This document shows, piece after piece, positions 62,855 to 64,000 of a stretch of 64,000 bases of DNA. Numbering within the stretch: the stretch's first letter is position 1; each line of letters starts with the position of its first letter. The notes under the pieces are model-generated. The model ran no database searches and had not been told where the DNA came from. It worked only from the letters and a program-made list of their open reading frames with translations. The translations under genes were made by a program, and so were the position numbers. This stretch comes from Nostoc linckia NIES-25 (lineage in GTDB: Bacteria; Cyanobacteriota; Cyanobacteriia; Cyanobacteriales; Nostocaceae). The stretch lies in assembly GCF_002368035.1 (NCBI RefSeq), contig NZ_AP018223.1:145072-209071 (forward strand), in the 5' to 3' direction.

Positions 62855-64000
62855 ATGTTCCCCCGGAAAATCCTAGTTGTTGAGGATGAAAAAACCCTAG
62901 CCTCAAATATCAGAAAAATTTTACAAAACTTAGGCTATACCGTTTCAGAAATAAGTGAGTCTGGTGAAGAGGTAATAAAAAAAGTAGCAGAAATTAAACC
63001 AAATTTAGTATTAATTAATATCTGCCTAGCTGGAGAAATTAACGGCGTGCGATTAGTAGATATTATCCAAAATCATTTCCATGTGCCTGCGGTCTATATC
63101 ATAAATCGTTCCGAATATAAAATATTAGAAAACGATCGGTTAATTGAGCCTTTTCACTATATAATCAAACCATTTATTGAAAGTGATTTACATTTTGTGA
63201 TTGAAATGGCTCTGTATAAACATCAGAGTGAAAAGAGATTACAGGAAGAAAAACAGAGGCTGACAGCAATTATTAACAGTATCGGTCGCGCAGTCATTGT
63301 GACATTTGAAAATGGTTGTATTCAAATGATGAATCCAATAGCAGAAATTCTGACTGGTTGGAAACAAAGCGAAGCTTTAGGCAAAGATATAGAAGAAGTT
63401 GTTAGCTTAGTTAATAAAGATGTAGGAGAAGCGATTGAAAATTTAGCCATAGATGTAATCGAAGCAGGTGAAATTTTCAATCTACCAGAAAACTGTACGC
63501 TAATTTCCAAAGATGGGAAAGAAATACCAATAGAGGATAACTTTGCACCCATCCGCGATGGAGATGGCAATATTACTGGTGCAGTTTTAGTTTTTCAAGA
63601 CATTACTAAACGCAAGGAAACAGAGGCACAATTGATCCGCAATGCGTTTTATGATGGATTGACAGAATTACCGAATCGTGTGTTATTTCTAGACAGGTTA
63701 AAACAAGCAATTGAACGTAGCAAACGCAAAAGCGATTATTATTTTGGAGTTTTGTTTTTAGATTTAGATAACTTCAAAGAGATTAACGATCGCTTTGGGC
63801 ATGGAGTAGGGGATGATTTTCTAGTAGCGATCGCTAGACGTTTAGAGTCATGCTTACGTAGTGGCGATACTGTAGCACGATTTGGTGGCGATGAGTTTAC
63901 CGTTCTTTTAGAAGATATTAGAGACGTTACTGACGCTACCAACGTTGCCAGACGCATTCAAGACTCCCTCAGGTTACCCCTTAGCCTCGACGGAAATCAA
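62855..64000 (+). CDS. Receiver-PAS-GGDEF protein, 3' end outside the window
   Basis: The frame is open from the ATG at 62855 to the edge (382 codons). Domain order is a receiver-like domain (about 1-120: KILVVEDEKTLAS...), a short coiled coil, a PAS domain (about 138-250: LTAIINSIGRAVIVTFENG...), then a GGDEF domain with RNAFYDGLTELPNR and the active-site G-G-D-E-F in VARFGGDEFTVL near residue 348. The receiver's phosphoacceptor position reads N (LVLINICLAGEINGV) where D is normal. It would synthesise c-di-GMP if active; a C-terminal EAL domain may follow outside the window. Confidence 0.88.
   Translation, partial: MFPRKILVVEDEKTLASNIRKILQNLGYTVSEISESGEEVIKKVAEIKPNLVLINICLAGEINGVRLVDIIQNHFHVPAVYIINRSEYKILENDRLIEPFHYIIKPFIESDLHFVIEMALYKHQSEKRLQEEKQRLTAIINSIGRAVIVTFENGCIQMMNPIAEILTGWKQSEALGKDIEEVVSLVNKDVGEAIENLAIDVIEAGEIFNLPENCTLISKDGKEIPIEDNFAPIRDGDGNITGAVLVFQDITKRKETEAQLIRNAFYDGLTELPNRVLFLDRLKQAIERSKRKSDYYFGVLFLDLDNFKEINDRFGHGVGDDFLVAIARRLESCLRSGDTVARFGGDEFTVLLEDIRDVTDATNVARRIQDSLRLPLSLDGNQ

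Overview
The window reads as chromosome of a filamentous, probably heterocyst-forming cyanobacterium of the Nostoc/Calothrix type. The evidence is the dense scatter of HIP1 octamers (GCGATCGC), heptameric short tandem repeats (GTCATTA-, TTTAGAT- and CCCCAGT-like), a DevBCA-type exporter, a NucA/NuiA nuclease-inhibitor pair, a SigG-type ECF sigma factor, tandem IM30/PspA genes, the PanC-Cmk fusion and the phylloquinone genes menB and menD. No rRNA, CRISPR array, prophage or intact transposase was found; one tRNA (Arg, anticodon CCG) is present.

Layout. 1-2.8 kb: the 3' part of cheB and a receiver-histidine kinase hybrid. 2.8-3.8 kb: a repeat-filled gap with two adjacent MITE-like elements. 3.8-10 kb: PHP phosphoesterase, purM with a small upstream gene, a large di-heme cytochrome c peroxidase-like protein, a broken GNAT gene and sodB. 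11-18 kb: small membrane protein, panC-cmk, an RlpA-like protein, a glutaminase whose start codon appears mutated, and a nucleotidyltransferase. 18-25 kb: DUF1838-like protein, AbrB-like membrane protein, several small conserved genes, a degenerate cyclic-nucleotide-binding protein and a secreted alpha/beta hydrolase. 25.8-32 kb: trmFO, an 890-residue RTX protein made of five long repeats, and a PEP-CTERM-like protein. 32-38 kb: two membrane proteins, a 57-residue membrane miniprotein, tRNA-Arg and an EnvC-like M23 protein. 37.5-44 kb: an alpha/beta hydrolase, convergent nuiA/nucA, and a devBCA-like operon. 45-55 kb: a second M23 endopeptidase behind a possible NtcA promoter, a ComFB-like protein, an L,D-transpeptidase, a sigma/anti-sigma pair, two IM30/PspA paralogues and a SPOR-like membrane protein. 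55-62 kb: a DciA-like protein, menB, a DUF2887-type nuclease next to an HNH endonuclease, menD and folB. The right edge cuts a receiver-PAS-GGDEF protein whose receiver carries Asn where the phosphorylated Asp should be.

Several genes bear on the cell envelope (RlpA, two LytM/M23 proteins, L,D-transpeptidase, IM30/PspA, ECF sigma with membrane anti-sigma, DevBCA), but they are separate transcription units. Biosynthetic genes (purM, panC-cmk, menB, menD, folB, trmFO) are scattered in the usual cyanobacterial way.

The most distinctive feature is between the genes. The spacers are packed with short non-coding elements that have terminal inverted repeats (TIRs), and many have target-site duplications (TSDs) readable directly: 10 bp (four copies of one family), 5 bp (three copies of another) and 9 bp (two further types). 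Families with unrelated ends share the same interior palindromic or purine-tract cores, as if cores and ends were exchanged. Other items worth attention are the convergent nucA/nuiA pair with long hairpins between the stops, the ATA at the glutaminase start, the possible NtcA promoter, and the tandem structured repeats near 46.8 kb.
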